DNA of 64,000 bases, taken from contig JAMYGW020000003.1 in the NCBI GenBank assembly GCA_025617375.2, positions 2,666,001 to 2,730,000 on the forward strand. Reading direction: 5' to 3'. Shown here piece after piece: positions 1 to 13,321 of this stretch. Source of the stretch: Acarospora socialis. Taxonomy: Eukaryota; Ascomycota; Lecanoromycetes; Acarosporales; Acarosporaceae. Each line of letters begins with the position of its first letter. The stretch's first letter is position 1. A program made the position numbers and the translations under genes. A model generated the notes under the pieces. The model was given only the letters and a program-made list of their open reading frames with translations. It was not told the origin of the DNA and made no database searches.

Positions 1-764
1 AGCAAGACATCCATCTTCAGCGCCTCTTCAAGATCCTCGAACTTATTGGCTACGGAGAAGCTGCATCTCGAACGGTGCATGTGAATTACGGCAAGGTGCA
101 GGGCATGTCGACTCGCAAAGGCAACGTCAAGTTTCTGAACGATATACTGGAGGATTGTGGCACCGCCATGCACGAGGTGATGAGGAAAAACGAAGCCAAG
201 TACAGCATGGTGGGAAATCCAGACGAGATTGCAGATACGTTGGGCATCTCGGCCGTCATGGTCCAAGACATGAGCGGCAAGCGCATCAACAACTACCCCT
301 TCGACCTCGAGCGCATGACGTCCTTCGAAGGCGATACTGGCCCATACCTCCAATACGCTCATGCACGACTACGTTCCATCGCGGCAAAGACCGGCTGGAA
401 TGCTGAGCACCTCCATCAAGCGGACTTTACTCTCTTGAAAGAGCCTCATGCGGTCAACTTGATCCGTCTCATGGCGCAATACCCGGATGTTGTAGGCCAG
501 ACACTCAAGACGTTGGAGCCAGCCACAGTCTTGACGTATCTGTTCCGCCTGACACACCAGCTCTCGTCCAGCTACGATGTTTTGAGAGTTGTTGGGGCAA
601 AGGAGGGAGAGGGGGTCAGCAAGGCGAGGGCGGCGCTCTACGAGGCCGCGAGACAGGTCATCAATAACGGAATGAGATTGCTGGGCTTGACGCCCGTGGA
701 TCGGTATGTGTCTCCTCGGTGTAAGCATTGACGTATATCGATTGACGTTGCCTGCAGCATGTGA
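1..764 (+). CDS. Arginyl-tRNA synthetase, C-terminal part (5' end outside the window)
   Basis: This class I aminoacyl-tRNA synthetase charges tRNA-Arg. The reading frame is open from base 3. The catalytic part shows VNYGKVQGMSTRKG, where MSTRKG stands in the place of the KMSKS loop as in eukaryotic ArgRS. The anticodon-binding helical domain follows, with ADTLGISAVMVQDMSGKR, GDTGPYLQYAHARLRS and LLGLTPVDRM. Exons are 1-703 and 758-764. Without splicing the frame runs into a foreign tail and stops at 731. With the 704-757 intron removed it ends in Val-Asp-Arg-Met-stop, the C-terminus usual for fungal ArgRS. The start lies left of the window. GC content and codon use are those of a normal active gene, in sharp contrast to everything after 1,920. 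I cannot tell whether the product is cytosolic, mitochondrial or both, because the N-terminus is missing. Confidence 0.96.
704..757 (+). other. Last intron of the arginyl-tRNA synthetase gene
   Basis: A 54-base intron starts GTATGTG and ends CCTGCAG. A TTGAC branch-type sequence occurs upstream of the acceptor at about 742-746. The intron splits an Arg codon (CG|C). The terminal coding exon is only seven bases: the last base of the Arg codon, then ATG, then TGA. This is seen directly. The support is that splicing restores the family's conserved C-terminal Asp-Arg-Met. Confidence 0.9.
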
Positions 765-1920
765 AAGGCTCTGCTACCTCGAAATTGATTCAACGTCTGG
801 GGCACGGATTCTTCGGGGACGTCGTTCGGGTAAGAGAACCCATGAAATGCTGAAATGGTCGTGGGGATAGAAGCTTATGTAGAGATAAGGTACTTCAGGC
901 TCTCTGACAAATGTCCGTTCACGACGGTGGAGAGTTTGACGGCGCTGACCGGAATCCGCCCAAGTTTTCGCCTCTCGTAGGTGTTTCGGTAGAGGCTGAG
1001 ACAGGGTGCTTGAAAGGTCGGGTTAGGTGAAGGTGGGGTTTTGCCGTCGAAGTAGATAAGAGGATATTGGAGGAGGAGGATGGAGGAGTATGGCGGCTGC
1101 GTGTGAAGAAGCAGGGGGGCTTCACTACATAAGATGAAGAGAAGTTGAAAAGAAGATGTGGATGGCTGGAGAAGACACCAGTGTTGTCCAAACCAGCGAA
1201 AAGCTGCCCCACGATACCTTGTGCTATTGAGTCCGCAGAAAGCCCTACGCATGCCCCAGATCTCAAGTGTAACACCTTCACCTTCACCGAAACGCCTTGT
1301 CCACTAAAGTTTCCGCTGGGAAAATCATACCTTAAGTATATACGTCTCACTGGCCAAGCAGGCCTACGGCTCGAAAATCCAATCTCTTTCACCGGATCTA
1401 AGATCTATATATGACCCTAACAGTCCCAATCTCAGTCACCGTCTCCGTACTTGTCTTTGGCTCCAAACTTCCAACGGACACGCACACCTCTCCGACCTGA
1501 TCTTGTACGTTTCCCCCGACTCACTGCCTCAGATGCACACTTGTCCTCATGACTTTTCTCTTCTTCGTTATGTCGTCATACCAGCTTTCACCGCGTCTGC
1601 CAGAGGTCTCCGACGAGCCTCGACGTATTTCTCTTCTCGCCGTCGGAGATCCCCAACCGTTTCCGGTAGTCTAGGACTCACCATATCGATCGGCAACACA
1701 CCCTTCCACTTCTATCCCAGAAATCCTAGCCTCCCAGGTTGGAGGTGGTGGAGTGGCCGATTCCAGTCTTGGGTTAAGTAGAGCGTACGTCTTCCGAGGA
1801 AAGATGGTGGACGAAACTCAGCCACCGCACTCAAGACGCCTGCGTCTGCAAAGCACCAGACCGAACTTGTGACATGGCGTCGGATTTACGGAAATCCCCC
1901 TCCGGTTTAGGCTGCCGCCA
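765..1920. other. GC-normal intergenic DNA, no supported gene
   Basis: This is ordinary host composition with frequent CpG. Several short open frames cross it on both strands, but none has recognisable domains. The most gene-like is a 34-codon frame at 1,570-1,674 on the plus strand, which starts ATGTCGTCA after a pyrimidine-rich stretch. It could be a first exon, but I see no convincing donor site. The segment holds the 3' flank of the synthetase gene and possibly the promoter of a neighbour lost to, or buried in, the repeat block. Confidence 0.6.
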
Positions 1921-2486
1921 GTTCCAGTATAACACCTTGCTTACCTAACCCACCACTTTTGACATCTTTCTATAAGAACCCCCCACATCTCTTCTTCTCA
2001 ATCTGTTCATCTTTTCTTTCTTCTCTACTCTCTTTTCTGTACTTCATGTGTCAGACAATCTTTTCTGTGTTCTTTCTCTTCTCAAGACTGTCTTGCTTCT
2101 GTGCTGCTTCATCTTTTTTTGCTTTTTCATCACTGATTAATGATTGTCAATTATCTTCACTATGCAGTCTTACTCAACATTCTCTTCATCATCAAGATGT
2201 TCAAAGCTTCATTACTGTGTTAAATGTTGCAATGTGCAAACATCTCATTGTAATCTTGACTGATCTGAATATGCAAATGTCTCTGTTCATGATCAGTCTG
2301 CTGTGCAATGTTTTACAATTTATCTTTTACATCTTCTTCAAGACAGTTCTGACTCTAAGAATCAGTTTGTATTCAGATATATTTCTTTTATTTGATTACA
2401 TTTCTCTTTAACAATATTTTCTTTCTTTTTCTTCTTCTTCTTCAGCAGCTCTGAACATGTCATAACTTGATGACTATTGAATCTAT
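1920..2486. other. Transition into the AT-rich repeat block
   Basis: The last frequent CpGs lie near 1,878-1,915. From about 1,960 the plus strand is pyrimidine-rich, and after about 2,110 it is typical mutated AT-rich DNA. The open frames here are low-complexity and match no family that I recognise. The segment ends exactly at the 3' LTR of a minus-strand copia element. It may be the mutated remnant of the promoter or start of a host gene, since mutation can spread from repeats into flanks, but no product can be named. Confidence 0.5.
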
Positions 2487-2700
2487 TGAAAGGTATAATA
2501 GATACTCATGCTATACTGCTGACTAACTGTCTATCTAGTGAAACATACATCATTGACTTGATTGTAATCAATGTGAGTTGTAGAGATTGTCTATTCAGAT
2601 ACTCTGTCATGCAGACTATATGAGTAATGAGCAATCTCTGATGTTAATTTCAATTAAGACTATGTAAGCAGTTAAAACACTGCACTTCTTAACACTTTCA
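2487..2700 (-). repeat. 3' LTR of copia copy 1
   Basis: This 214-bp LTR has short inverted ends (TGAAAG...CTTTCA). It aligns over its length with the LTRs at 13,786-13,999 (same orientation) and 37,599-37,811 (opposite orientation). Differences among the three are mostly C/T and G/A. Confidence 0.85.
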
Positions 2701-5700
2701 CTTAATAATGCTGCATCTATTGACTTTCATTAACAGTAAGTCTCAGTTATTCAATAAAGCACTTAAAAATTCATTTAAATAAGAACTTAATTAATTCATC
2801 AGTCATTATGTCTTGACTGAGCACAAAGTTCACATCAATCTGATTTTGCTTGTGCAGATCACAGATATGATGATAAATAATATCAATGTACTTTAATTAC
2901 TTATACACATATACATTCTTAATCAGAATCAAGACAATCTGATTGTCTTTCTTGAGCTGAAGAGATAAGACTGCTTAATGAACTTTATTCTCTTTGATGT
3001 TTATACAGTATGAATTATCTTCAAAATACTTACTTATATTCATGTCTTGCAGTATCTATGTAAGTCAGACTTTAATCTTTGCACACACTGACATAATTAT
3101 GTATTCAGTCTCTGTAATTGAGATAATAATAGACTTTTATTTTTAATTTATTTATAACATTAATTTGTCTTCAAATATATACACATATCTCAGAATTAAC
3201 TTCTGATCTTGTTTGTCTGATGTATAATTAAAATTAAAATATTTAAGTATGACTTGACTCTCACTGAGTTTATACACAATGTTAAAATTGATGATTGATC
3301 TCACATATTGCAGCAGTTTCTTAAACATATGTTCATAATGTTCTGCAAAATCACTAAAATACTGACTTAGTTGATTTAGAATAAAGACAATGTTCAGTCA
3401 AATATGAATTGCTGCATACATCAGACTTTCAATTGCATGTTGATACTGTCTTTAATCTATTCTTTAATCAGCTGAATTAATGAAACAAAAAGCATCATAT
3501 TTATTGAGTAAGATCATTGTGATCTTGTGTTTGTCAAATTACATGTGAAAATCTCTCAGCATCTTGTTCACATAATGAGTCTGATTTAAATGTAGAGTTC
3601 TTCTCTTGTGATTGTGTGTGACTTATATATCAAGAATTTTCTGTGTCTTTCTCAAATTCTTAACTTTGAATATCTTCATAAAAACTTTCTTGAATCAGAG
3701 AATGTGTGTCAGATTCACTGAAATTACAATTATGTCATTTATATAAAGAAGCAACATGATTCTTTTAATACTGTTAATGAGAAAATATGAATCAGTATTA
3801 CTTTGATGAAAGTTTAACTTGCACAAATCAGTGACACATCATTTATATCAATTTTACACAACTTACTTCAGATCATAGAGACTACACAGTATACACAGTG
3901 CACAGTTAAATATAACTTGAACTTCAGAAGAAACTGTTATGTAGATGATCTTTTTAAGAAAAAATTTTGTGAAAATATTGTTGATATTTACTTGATGACA
4001 TTTAAGATTCTTAAGAACAACAATGACAAGAAAGACTCAAAGAATGTTGAACTTGACTGTAAATGCAAAAATGATCTCATAATTAATGTTATACATCTGT
4101 GAGAAATCTCTTGTCATAATTTTTGTTTTAAATTTGTTCAGAAATTCATCAGTGTTCAGTTTAAGTTTAAATATTCATTTATTGATCACTATGTTTATAT
4201 TCTTTGATGACACAATCTCTTCTTATGTTCTGTTAACTGTCAGAGTCATTAACTTTGCATAAATAGCATTTTTTTACATCTTTTCTCAAATTAAGTCTCT
4301 CACTGCTTCAACATAGATGACAGATGTGAAAATATCAGATTTAATATTCTCAGTATCTTTTTTATTATCTGTGATGAATACTGTGAGTATTAACATAATT
4401 CATGATATCTTAATCATGAACTTATTGAAGTTTTTATCATCATTGTTCTATTTTCTCTTTGAAATCTTGATACACAAGAATGTCTTAACTTTTTCAGTTA
4501 AAATATTCAGTGCTTTGCTGACAAAAACTTCAATATGTAAAAATTACTTAATCTCACTCTGTACACTTGTCTGTGATCTGTTTGAGTTGACTGTGATTAA
4601 TTTATTCATTATATGAATGTTTGATGAAAATATGTCAAAATTATTTGCAGTTAATTTGAACTCTTCTTTATTGTCTGAACTCATAAATCTGAATTTGTGA
4701 GTTTGTTCAGAGATAGTAGACAGAGTTGTAGATATTGTGAAATTTATGATGACTATATTCTTTTATAATCACTCAACTGACTTTTGTTCAGACAGAATAT
4801 TCAGTGTTTATCTTTGCAGTTTAAGATTGACACTGTCTTTCTTTTCATTCTTGATGAACTTTACAGCATGATTCTTAATGATTCACTTAAGATTTGAAAC
4901 TCAAAGCAGATACTGCTTTGTGATTTCATTTATATAACTTATGAAAATTTTCATTTATTCTTAATTCATAAACTTATTCTGTCTGCTCTTCAGCAACAAC
5001 TTGAAGTCAATATAAAAGTAATATTTACAATTTCAGATATAAATGTAATCAATAAATGACTGCACATCAGTGAAGATCTTCTTTAAAGTTATTTGTCTAT
5101 TGTTGATCAAGAAATCAGTTACTGTTTAATTACAAAAATAAATATCTGTTTGTACTGTCTTCACTTAAAATTTTATTGAAAGTTCTGTCTTCTTAATTAT
5201 AATGTACACTGAATTCTCAGTGATACAGATGACTCTTTTGACAATATTATTCTGAATAGACATATAAAACATAGTGTACTGCAGTGTAATGTTAAAAAAT
5301 CTGCATCAGTTATTCAGAATTAATCTTAACTCTGTAACATTGTCACTCTGTACAGCAAGTATTTTTATATTGATTTGAAGCTCAATCTTTAATTGTTATT
5401 CTTGCAGTTTCTGTAAAACATTATTGCATCACTTCAGCAATATTGTTTATGTCTTTCAAAAATAGTTGTTCACAATCTTCAGAAAGTACTGATGTTCAGT
5501 AAATGATAAAGATAAAAAACTGCATATATCAATGAAAATCAAAGTAAGAATATTGATTTTTCTCTTGCTCACATTGTGTTTTTGTTGATTAACAAACTTA
5601 ATGAAAACACAAACTTCACAGATGTTCTTCTTGTCTTCAGTAATGAGAATTGACTTCTTAAAAATTATAACTTTGTAAAGATCATGAAGTTTTGCAGAAT

Positions 5701-7287
5701 CAAGATGAGCAAATTATTGATGTTACAGCTTGTAGATCTTGATCTTCTCACTTAAAAATGAAGTGTCAGCAAAAGATGAAGTATCAACAAAACTTAATAA
5801 ATCAGTCTGTATCTGAGAGTTCACATTCAGTACTGTGACTGAAAGAGTTATCTCTGAATTGAATAATACATGTATGATAAATAACAGAGTGAACTCATTC
5901 AGTTTTTTCACAATGTATTTAACTATATAGATACTGTCTCACTTAAACACTTTTATCATGACATTGTCATATTTATCTTATATATAAAGACTGTGCTGAT
6001 CAAAGCTTCTCTGCAATTTCATTTTACATATTTGCTTTTTTAATAAAAGATTGACTTCTAGTTCAGACACATAAAGTGTTGAACTCAGATTTATAAAGTT
6101 TCTAAATTCATTCTACATGACTACAACTTTACAGTAGTGTGAATATAAGTGTTTTTTCTCAACTTTAATATGTCAGCACTGTATGTGTATTAAGAAGTTA
6201 CTGAAGAGTTAATGTTGATTAATTATATATATAAAGTATTTAGAGTCTGTAATTCATTCAAAACTAAGTATCTTACTGATAGTTTTCTTAAACAGAATGA
6301 CAATTTCATTGTTTTTTTCTGTGTCAGACTCAGATAAGAATGAGTCACTGTTTTTTTTAGTCTCAGCATCAAAAACTTTATGCTTTCTGTTCTTGTACTT
6401 AAATCTTATCTTGTCTTTAGAATGTAAGTTGTCTGCAGACAATTTGTCTAATTTTTTGATTAACTTAATTACAGTTAAAACAAATGACTTTTTTAACTCA
6501 ACATTCTTGCAAGCAGCAAAAAGATATTCACAGTCTTAAATGCAATGAGAATTACAGCAGAGAAGATATTTAACTGATTTATGCTAAGAAGAGTGATCAT
6601 TGCTGAAGCTTGATGATCTTTAATAATGATATCTCACATCATACTGATATAAGTGTGTCAGATTTTTCTCTTTGCATTGATCTGTTCACAAAACAGTTTC
6701 AATAGTTTTTAGTTGTGTTTTCTTCTCTTAAAGCTTCTGCAGACTTTTTTTGATGTTTGAGATGTCTTAAATATTGATTGTGTTGTAAATCACTGTGTAG
6801 TTCTCAGATAATGTTTGAAGAAATGTCTGAAATTGTTGCTTAAACTTAAATAGATCAGTCATATCAGACTGAGTTGCAGCAATTTTTCTGTTCAGCTTGC
6901 TGAGATGTGTTTATGCTTCATTGATGAACACATTTATCAACATTCTATATTTAATAAACTTCATTAAATATTGTCTTTCAGTGATCTGCAGCTTCTTCTT
7001 GTATTTGAACTTCAAGATATTTCAAGCATTCTTTATGTTGATCTTGTTTGCAATATACTTCTGATTATCTACACTGATATAGATAATAAATTAATACAAA
7101 GTCTTTGTGTCAGACTTCTGACTTTTAAAATTAAAATTGCTGAGTAAGAAGAAGAAATCACTGACAGAAATATTGATTACTAAGATCTCAACAATATATT
7201 ACAGATCTTCATTTATTAGTTATTTTCTCATGAAAGTGAATCATTAGTTGCAGTTCTTGTGACTGAGAATTGAAATGAGTTGTTACT

Positions 7288-7603
7288 TGTTACATTTCAA
7301 CTGAGATTCCTTGGTTATAGAACTAGAATTTGTGCTTGTTGATATAAAGATTCAAAGGTTCTAGATAAACAGTAGCTTTGTATTGTGTAACTAGATGAGT
7401 TGAACACAATCAATTTCATAAGAAAATCAATTCTACTATATAGAAATGAGAACACTAACACACTCAGTGTTTCAGTGTTCTGATGTGCTTTTGACACATG
7501 TTTACAAGAAAATATCTGATGTTTTGTCATTTCAGACTCAGAGTTATGCCTATTCAGACATATCTCTTGTTTCACTATTTCTCTTTAGAATATGATCATA
7601 ATA
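7288..7603 (-). repeat. 3' LTR of chromovirus D
   Basis: A 316-bp family 2 LTR with TGTTA...TAACA-type ends, pairing with 13,006-13,321. The neighbouring internal end is a minus-strand polypurine tract, seen as the pyrimidine run after 7,603. Confidence 0.9.
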
Positions 7604-7687
7604 TCATCTTTTTTCTTCTAGGTGCTAGTTCTCTAGAGTCTATTTAAGTGAAAGTATATATCAGTTTTTACTCACTATCTTCTGACA

Positions 7688-8140
7688 ATGCATCTGAAAT
7701 TTAAAAATCATCTTTGTCTCACTGATATCATTTTTTGTAAAGAAAATCCTGCACTTATTCTGTGTGATTGTTGTCTAAACATCAGTCTTTCTTGCATTGT
7801 GATGTCTTCTGATTTCTTGATATTGTCTGACTTGCTTTGATTCACAAAATGTGTCAAATGTGTGTGTTGAGATCATCTCTGCATTGATCTCTCTCTTGAT
7901 TTTCTAGAGTCTGTTTGTTCAAAAACCAAAAATGAACTCTCTCAGACTCTTAATGAGCAACTTTTCACACTTTTAACAAAAATTACTAAATTGCAGAAAA
8001 CCTTAAAACAGTCTGAAGCTCACATTGATACAAAAGCAAAGTGTCTTGCTGAAGAGCTTACAGATGATAATGATGAAACAGAGAATGAAAATTCTCAATC
8101 ATTATTGCAACTTATCAGCACAATGTCTTCATCTTTCTGA
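7688..8140 (+). pseudogene. Antisense frame of chromovirus D: paired-cysteine plus coiled-coil protein
   Basis: This frame runs opposite to gag-pol, between the chromodomain and the 3' LTR. Along it one sees a start Met, a hydrophobic/charged N-terminus, a Cys-x2-Cys pair in the first third (CDCC), a second pair (KCVKC) with further Cys after it, a Leu-rich heptad stretch (LTKITKLQKTLKQ) and an acidic end (DDNDETENE). The same layout recurs at the matching place in chromoviruses A, B, C and E. The cysteine spacing suggests a zinc-binding region and the heptads a coiled coil; a role in DNA or protein binding is inference. It is broken, like the rest of the element. Confidence 0.7.
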
Positions 8141-11100
8141 ACTAATCTCAATCTCTTTTCTCAAAATGTTGAAGCATTCTCATGCAGTTCTTGAGATTCT
8201 TCTTAGATTTTCAGATGTTTTCTGAGATGTTGTATTCTTTTCATTTCATGAGATAGTGAACTTTCTCACTAATCATTCTCTTTTCTAGAATGTTCTTGAC
8301 TTCATATTCTTCTTTGAGTTTGATAGATGTTTTGATGGTTTGAAGTGGTATGAACTGATTGCAATGTTGTAACATGAATGCATGAAATACTGAGTGTATT
8401 CTCATTTTCTTGAGTAAGTCTAGCTCATAGCTTAATCTCTTGATGTTTCATATGATCTTGAATGATTCAATGCTCTTGTTCTTCAGTTTCTTGCTTTTTT
8501 CTTTGATTTATATGTTGTTTGTTCTCAGATATATCTTTTCTTCTTTTTCAAATGATTTTGTCTCTATCATTCTTCTCATCTGCTGTTCAATTTATCTCAT
8601 TAAATCTTGATGCAGTTTCTTCATTTAAGCAACATTCAAGATTGCTTTTTGACTCTGTGATTCATGTCTTCTGAGATCTCATCATATCTTTGAGTCATAG
8701 CTGTAATTCACATAGAAAGATGTCTTTCTTGTGATCTCATTTCTTGCATTGTTGTATGCAAACTGTGCTGTTGACAACAGCTGTACTTAATTGTTCTGAT
8801 TCTTGTTGACATAGTGTTTTAAGTATGTTTTCACTATCTGATTCATTCATTTGCTTTGCTCATCTGTCTGTGAGTGATACACTATTGACATCTTGTGTTT
8901 TATCTTGAGTTCTGCTGTGAGTGTTCTTCAAAACTTGCTTGTAAACAGTTTGTCTCTATTGGTGATAAATTCTTTTGACAGTTTATGATTGCTAACTAAT
9001 TCTCACAGTATGGTGTATGTCAATACTGATGCTGTCATGATTTCTCTGAATGAAATGAACATTGTGTACTTGATTAATCTATTTACTATAATCAATATAT
9101 TATCAAATCTTACTCTTCATACTGAGTCCTTTGACAATAATAACTTCATGATGAAGTTCATGATAACTGATTTTCATGATGTGTTCAGTGCATCTAATTG
9201 TGTTACTTCATCATATTGTTTATTGCAGTTGATTCAATTTCTTCAGCATGAATTGCACACAGCAATCATTCTGATGACTCAATTTCTAAAATTGTTAACA
9301 TTGTGTCTTCTCTGCACTAGATCTTCAGTGTATTTAACTTCTAGATGTTCTCTGATTCTGTTGTAATGACATATTTTTATGAGTTTTTTATCTGTCAAGA
9401 AAGCTTGCTTTATCTTGTGCATTGCTGCTAAATTCTTTGTGAGAATTTCATTGTCATCTTTGCTTAAAATTTCAACATATATCATCTGTACATCTTCATG
9501 ATCAAATTGTCTGCTCAAGACATCTGCTCTGTTGTTCTCATTATTTTTTTTGTAATAAATTTGAAATTCATAATCTGTCAACTGCTTCACTCAACAAATC
9601 TGCTGTTGATTGAGTTGCTTTGTTGTTGCAAAGTTTCTCAAATTCTTGTGATCTGTGTAGATCTGAATTGACTTGCTTATTTTTGTGAAATAAGATCTTC
9701 AATCTTACAGTGTCTCTACTACTGCAAGAAGTTCTTTGTCATGAATCTCATATTTTTTCTTGAGTTCTGATAATTTTCTAAATTGATACACTATGAATCT
9801 TTGTTGTTTCTTCTCAATCTAATATAAACATGCATTTACTGTGAAATCTGAAGCATCAGTTTTCAGTGTTTTCTCACATGCTGAATTGAATATTCTTAGA
9901 TGTGCTGTTTCACTAAGACTTTTCTTTAATATGTGAAATGCATCTTTCTGTTCTTTATCTCAATGTTATTTTTTGCTTTTGTATGTCAAACACATTAGTG
10001 GTTCTGCAATTCTTGTGTAGTTTGATACAAACTTTCAATAATAGTTCATCAATTCTAGAAAGATCTGTACTTTCTTGATTCTCTTTGATGTTGATCAGTT
10101 TCTGACTGTCTTCATTTTCTTTGAATTCTTCTCAATTTGTTCAGATTGAATCACATAGTCTAGAAACTTAACTTTCTTGATTTTAAATCTGCTTTTTGAC
10201 TTTTTCATATACAAAGTCTTCTCATTGAGCTTCATCAATATCTTGTGCACATGCTCTTGATGCTCTTCAAGATCTTCTGAGTATATCAGAATATTGTTAA
10301 GATATGTGATCACAAAATTATTGAGGTATTCTCTCAATGTATCATTGATCAATCTTTGAAAGATGACTGAGATGTTCTTTAGTTCAAATGACATAATGAT
10401 ATATTCATAATGTCTGTATCTTGTTTGAAATGCTGTTTTTCACTCTTCATCTTCTTTCATTCTGACTTAATAATAGGCATTCTTAAGATCTAAGCTTGTG
10501 AATCACTTAGTCTTACTTAATTGATCTTGCAACTCTTTTATCAATGGTAGAGAATAACTATCTCAATGAGTTATCTTGTTGAGTTGTCTATAGTCAACAC
10601 ATAGTTGTTTTCTGTCATCTTTCTTCAGTACAAACAGAATTGAATATTCTACTGATAACTTTGATGATTGTATGAATTCTCTTTTCAGATTCTTGTCAAG
10701 ATAAGTTTTTACTTTCTTGAGTTGGTCTTTGCTCATTGAATATAATGATATTCACTTAGATTGCTTTTCATTCAATAGCAGTATCTCATGATTTCATGAC
10801 TTATGCTCTGATAAGCTCATTTCTGGCTGTTTGAGAATCTCATATGTGTCTTTGATTACACATATCTCTTTTGTAACTCAGTTAATTCTTAAATTCTTTC
10901 TGTGTAATCAGAGTATCTCTAGTATTACATTATATCTGATTGATTTCATAACATTGAATGTTATCTCTTGTGAGTTCTCAAGAATTGAAACTTTCACACA
11001 GATTTTCTCATCAATTCTTTTGATGACTTCATTTGTCATATGTATGTTGAATGAACAGTGCACTCACTGTGTCACTAATTCTAACATATTAGTTATTTGT

Positions 11101-13005
11101 TGATTCATAATGTTACTGTCTACTTCAAAATTCATCAATGTATTGATCTGATGTTCATCAATCATAATTTTGGTTCATATTTAATGATCATTGTCTTGTT
11201 TTTGAGATGCTGCTAGCTTCTTATTCTCTAGTTTTGTTGAGAAAACTCTTCATTTTTTGACTCATTTAGTTGTTCAGCTCATCTTCAAAGCTCTTAAAAT
11301 CATCTTGATTCTCTTTCAATCATAAGATTTGCATACTCTAAACTATATCACTCAATGCATCTTTCTGAGTGTAGTCAGAGTTCATACTGATTGTACTTCA
11401 TCTGCAACTGACTCTCAAAGACTTTTACTCTTTGCAGAAATTTAAGTGATATATATTTTTCACTAAAGATTCATCTGTCTTCATTCTGCATGATATATTC
11501 TTCAGATAAGTATATCTCAATCTTGTGACTCTTTGTTCTTCATACAAGAAATCTTGACAATACTGCATTGTCACTGTTGAAACATTCATCTTTAACAGCT
11601 GTCATCAGCTCTTTCAGCTAATCATGTGTCTTTTGTTTTTCTGTATTCTTGCATTGTGCTTTCTGTTTTCAAGCTTGCATTTCTTACTCAAGTTCTTGCT
11701 TCTTAAACTGAAGCTTTTCTTCTTTCAGCACTCAGCATTGATTCTTAGAATACTGACATGCTGTCTTCAGTCTCATGTTGACTTTTCACTAATCAACTTC
11801 TTCTTGATCTGTGTTCAAATTCAAGACAATTCAGATGCTATCACTGTAGTCTTCTTTTATCTGAGTATCATGAGTATCAGTCTCTTCAATCTTGATCTCT
11901 AAAACACATAGTTCTTTCTTTAGAGCATTATCTAATTTAAATCATTCTGTAATATTGTAAGTCTCTTGCTTCTGATGTGACTTTTTTGAATAATATTTGA
12001 CTTCATTCTTGCTGCTCATGTGAGTTCAACACATGTTGTTGTAGCAAGCTGTTCAGCTAAGATTGTTATGCACTACTTTCTTAGTTATGATTGCAGCTTT
12101 CTTTCTTTCTTTCTTGAATTTCTTGCAATTCTGTGCAAGATGTTCAGTAATATTGCAGTTGTAGCACTTTTGTGTTTCTCAGTAACTTGAAGACTTTCTT
12201 CTTGAGAATCTTTTTCTTTTTTGTGATGCTTTCTTTGATTCTTGTGCTGAAGATTGATCTTGTTTCATTATGTTAAGATTCATGAAATCTGAGTAATGTT
12301 GTCTTTGATTTTCTCTATTAACTTGCTCTGTTCACTTCTGATGTCAATAGTCTTTCTTTTTCATCTGTTGCTTTCACTGACAGTTATTTATCATGATTGT
12401 TTTATTAATAAGCTCTTGCAGGTCATCTGATCTGTTGCTTTATGTAATTTCATTCTTGATAGATTCTTTCAAGTCTCAATAGTAAGCTGATGCTAACTGA
12501 TTCAAGTTTCATTGCATAAGTACTGCAATTCATTGAAACTCTGTCACATACTTGACTGCAGATTCTTCTTGTCATAATGTGTGAATCTTCTGTTCTGCTG
12601 CACATTTCTCATTAACTATTTTGAAGATTCTTCTCAGCTTTTCTTTGAACTGCATTCAGTTCTTTATGCAAAATGTATTCTGTTCTCAGTCAGAGATGTT
12701 CTTGATCATGAACTTGTTGAGTTGTGACTCAATTCAATCAAATATGATGTTCTTCATGTAAAATGTTGCAAATAAGACTCTGTTAACATCACTTTCAAAC
12801 TTTTTCTGATTGAAGATGACATACAGATTGATTTGAGCAAGAAATTGTCTCAGATTTCATCAATCTTTCATAAAGTTCTCTGAAGTCTTGACTTTAGATA
12901 CTTTGTGATTGATGTTGACTATCTTTGTTGATTCAGTGCTCTGCAACACACTGTCTGAGATTTATTCTTTGAATGACATTCTTTATATTGTGAGAGTGTT
13001 CAAAG

Positions 13006-13321
13006 TGTTACATCTCAACTGAGATTCCTCAATTATAGAACTAGAGTTTGTGCTCATTGATATAAAGATTCAAAGATTCTAGATAAACAGTAGCTTTGTA
13101 TTGCATAACTAGATGAGTTGAACACAATCAATTTCATAAGAAAATCAATTCTACTATATAGAAATGAAAACACTGACACACTCAGTGTTTCAGTGTTCTG
13201 ATGTGTTTTTGACACATGTTTACAAGAAAACATTTGGTGTTTTGTCATTTCAGACTTAGAGTTATGTCTACTCAGATGTATCTCTTGTTTCACTATTTCT
13301 CTTTAGAGTATGGTCATAACA
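13006..13321 (-). repeat. 5' LTR of chromovirus D
   Basis: A 316-bp LTR that is a direct copy of 7,288-7,603 apart from transitions. On the minus strand the internal sequence after it begins CTTTGAACACTC, the presumed primer-binding site. Confidence 0.9.

Larger units (their letters stand above)
7288..13321 (-). mobile_element. Chromovirus D, Ty3/gypsy fossil (LTR family 2)
   Basis: The 6,034-bp element has 316-bp LTRs at 7,288-7,603 and 13,006-13,321 and a 5-bp target duplication TTACT (7,283-7,287 and 13,322-13,326). On the minus strand the order is gag (about 12,990-12,000, CCHC knuckle near 12,150), protease near 11,150, reverse transcriptase about 10,800-10,095, RNase H about 9,900-9,600, integrase about 9,600-8,640 and a chromodomain about 8,400-8,230. 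The chromodomain defines the chromovirus lineage and in relatives guides integration to heterochromatin. An antisense frame lies at 7,688-8,140. The element is full length in outline but carries dozens of breaks. It is inserted in the leader of copia copy 1, so it is younger than that copy. Confidence 0.93.

Noticed and set aside
86-1414. Open frames on both strands across the synthetase gene and its 3' flank
   Set aside because: They overlap the clear synthetase coding frame or have no domain, no splice support and biased composition. They are chance frames in GC-normal DNA.
1503-1781. A 92-codon plus-strand frame, and a 34-codon frame at 1,570-1,674
   Set aside because: There is no recognisable domain. 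The shorter frame has plausible codons after a pyrimidine-rich stretch but no convincing intron donor, so it is not listed as a gene.
1959-2411. A 150-codon plus-strand frame rich in Phe, Leu and Ser
   Set aside because: It is a low-complexity product of pyrimidine-rich, mutated sequence, spans the composition border, and has no family signature.
4317-4616. A 99-codon hydrophobic frame that also appears at 35,684-35,974
   Set aside because: It is the antisense shadow of a copia pol segment. The similarity between the two places comes from the two copia copies, and the strand with pol motifs is the other one.
9279-11103. Plus-strand open frames inside chromovirus D
   Set aside because: They lie opposite gag-pol and mirror frames in A, B, C and E only because pol is conserved. 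Only the frame between the chromodomain and the 3' LTR has its own protein-like layout.
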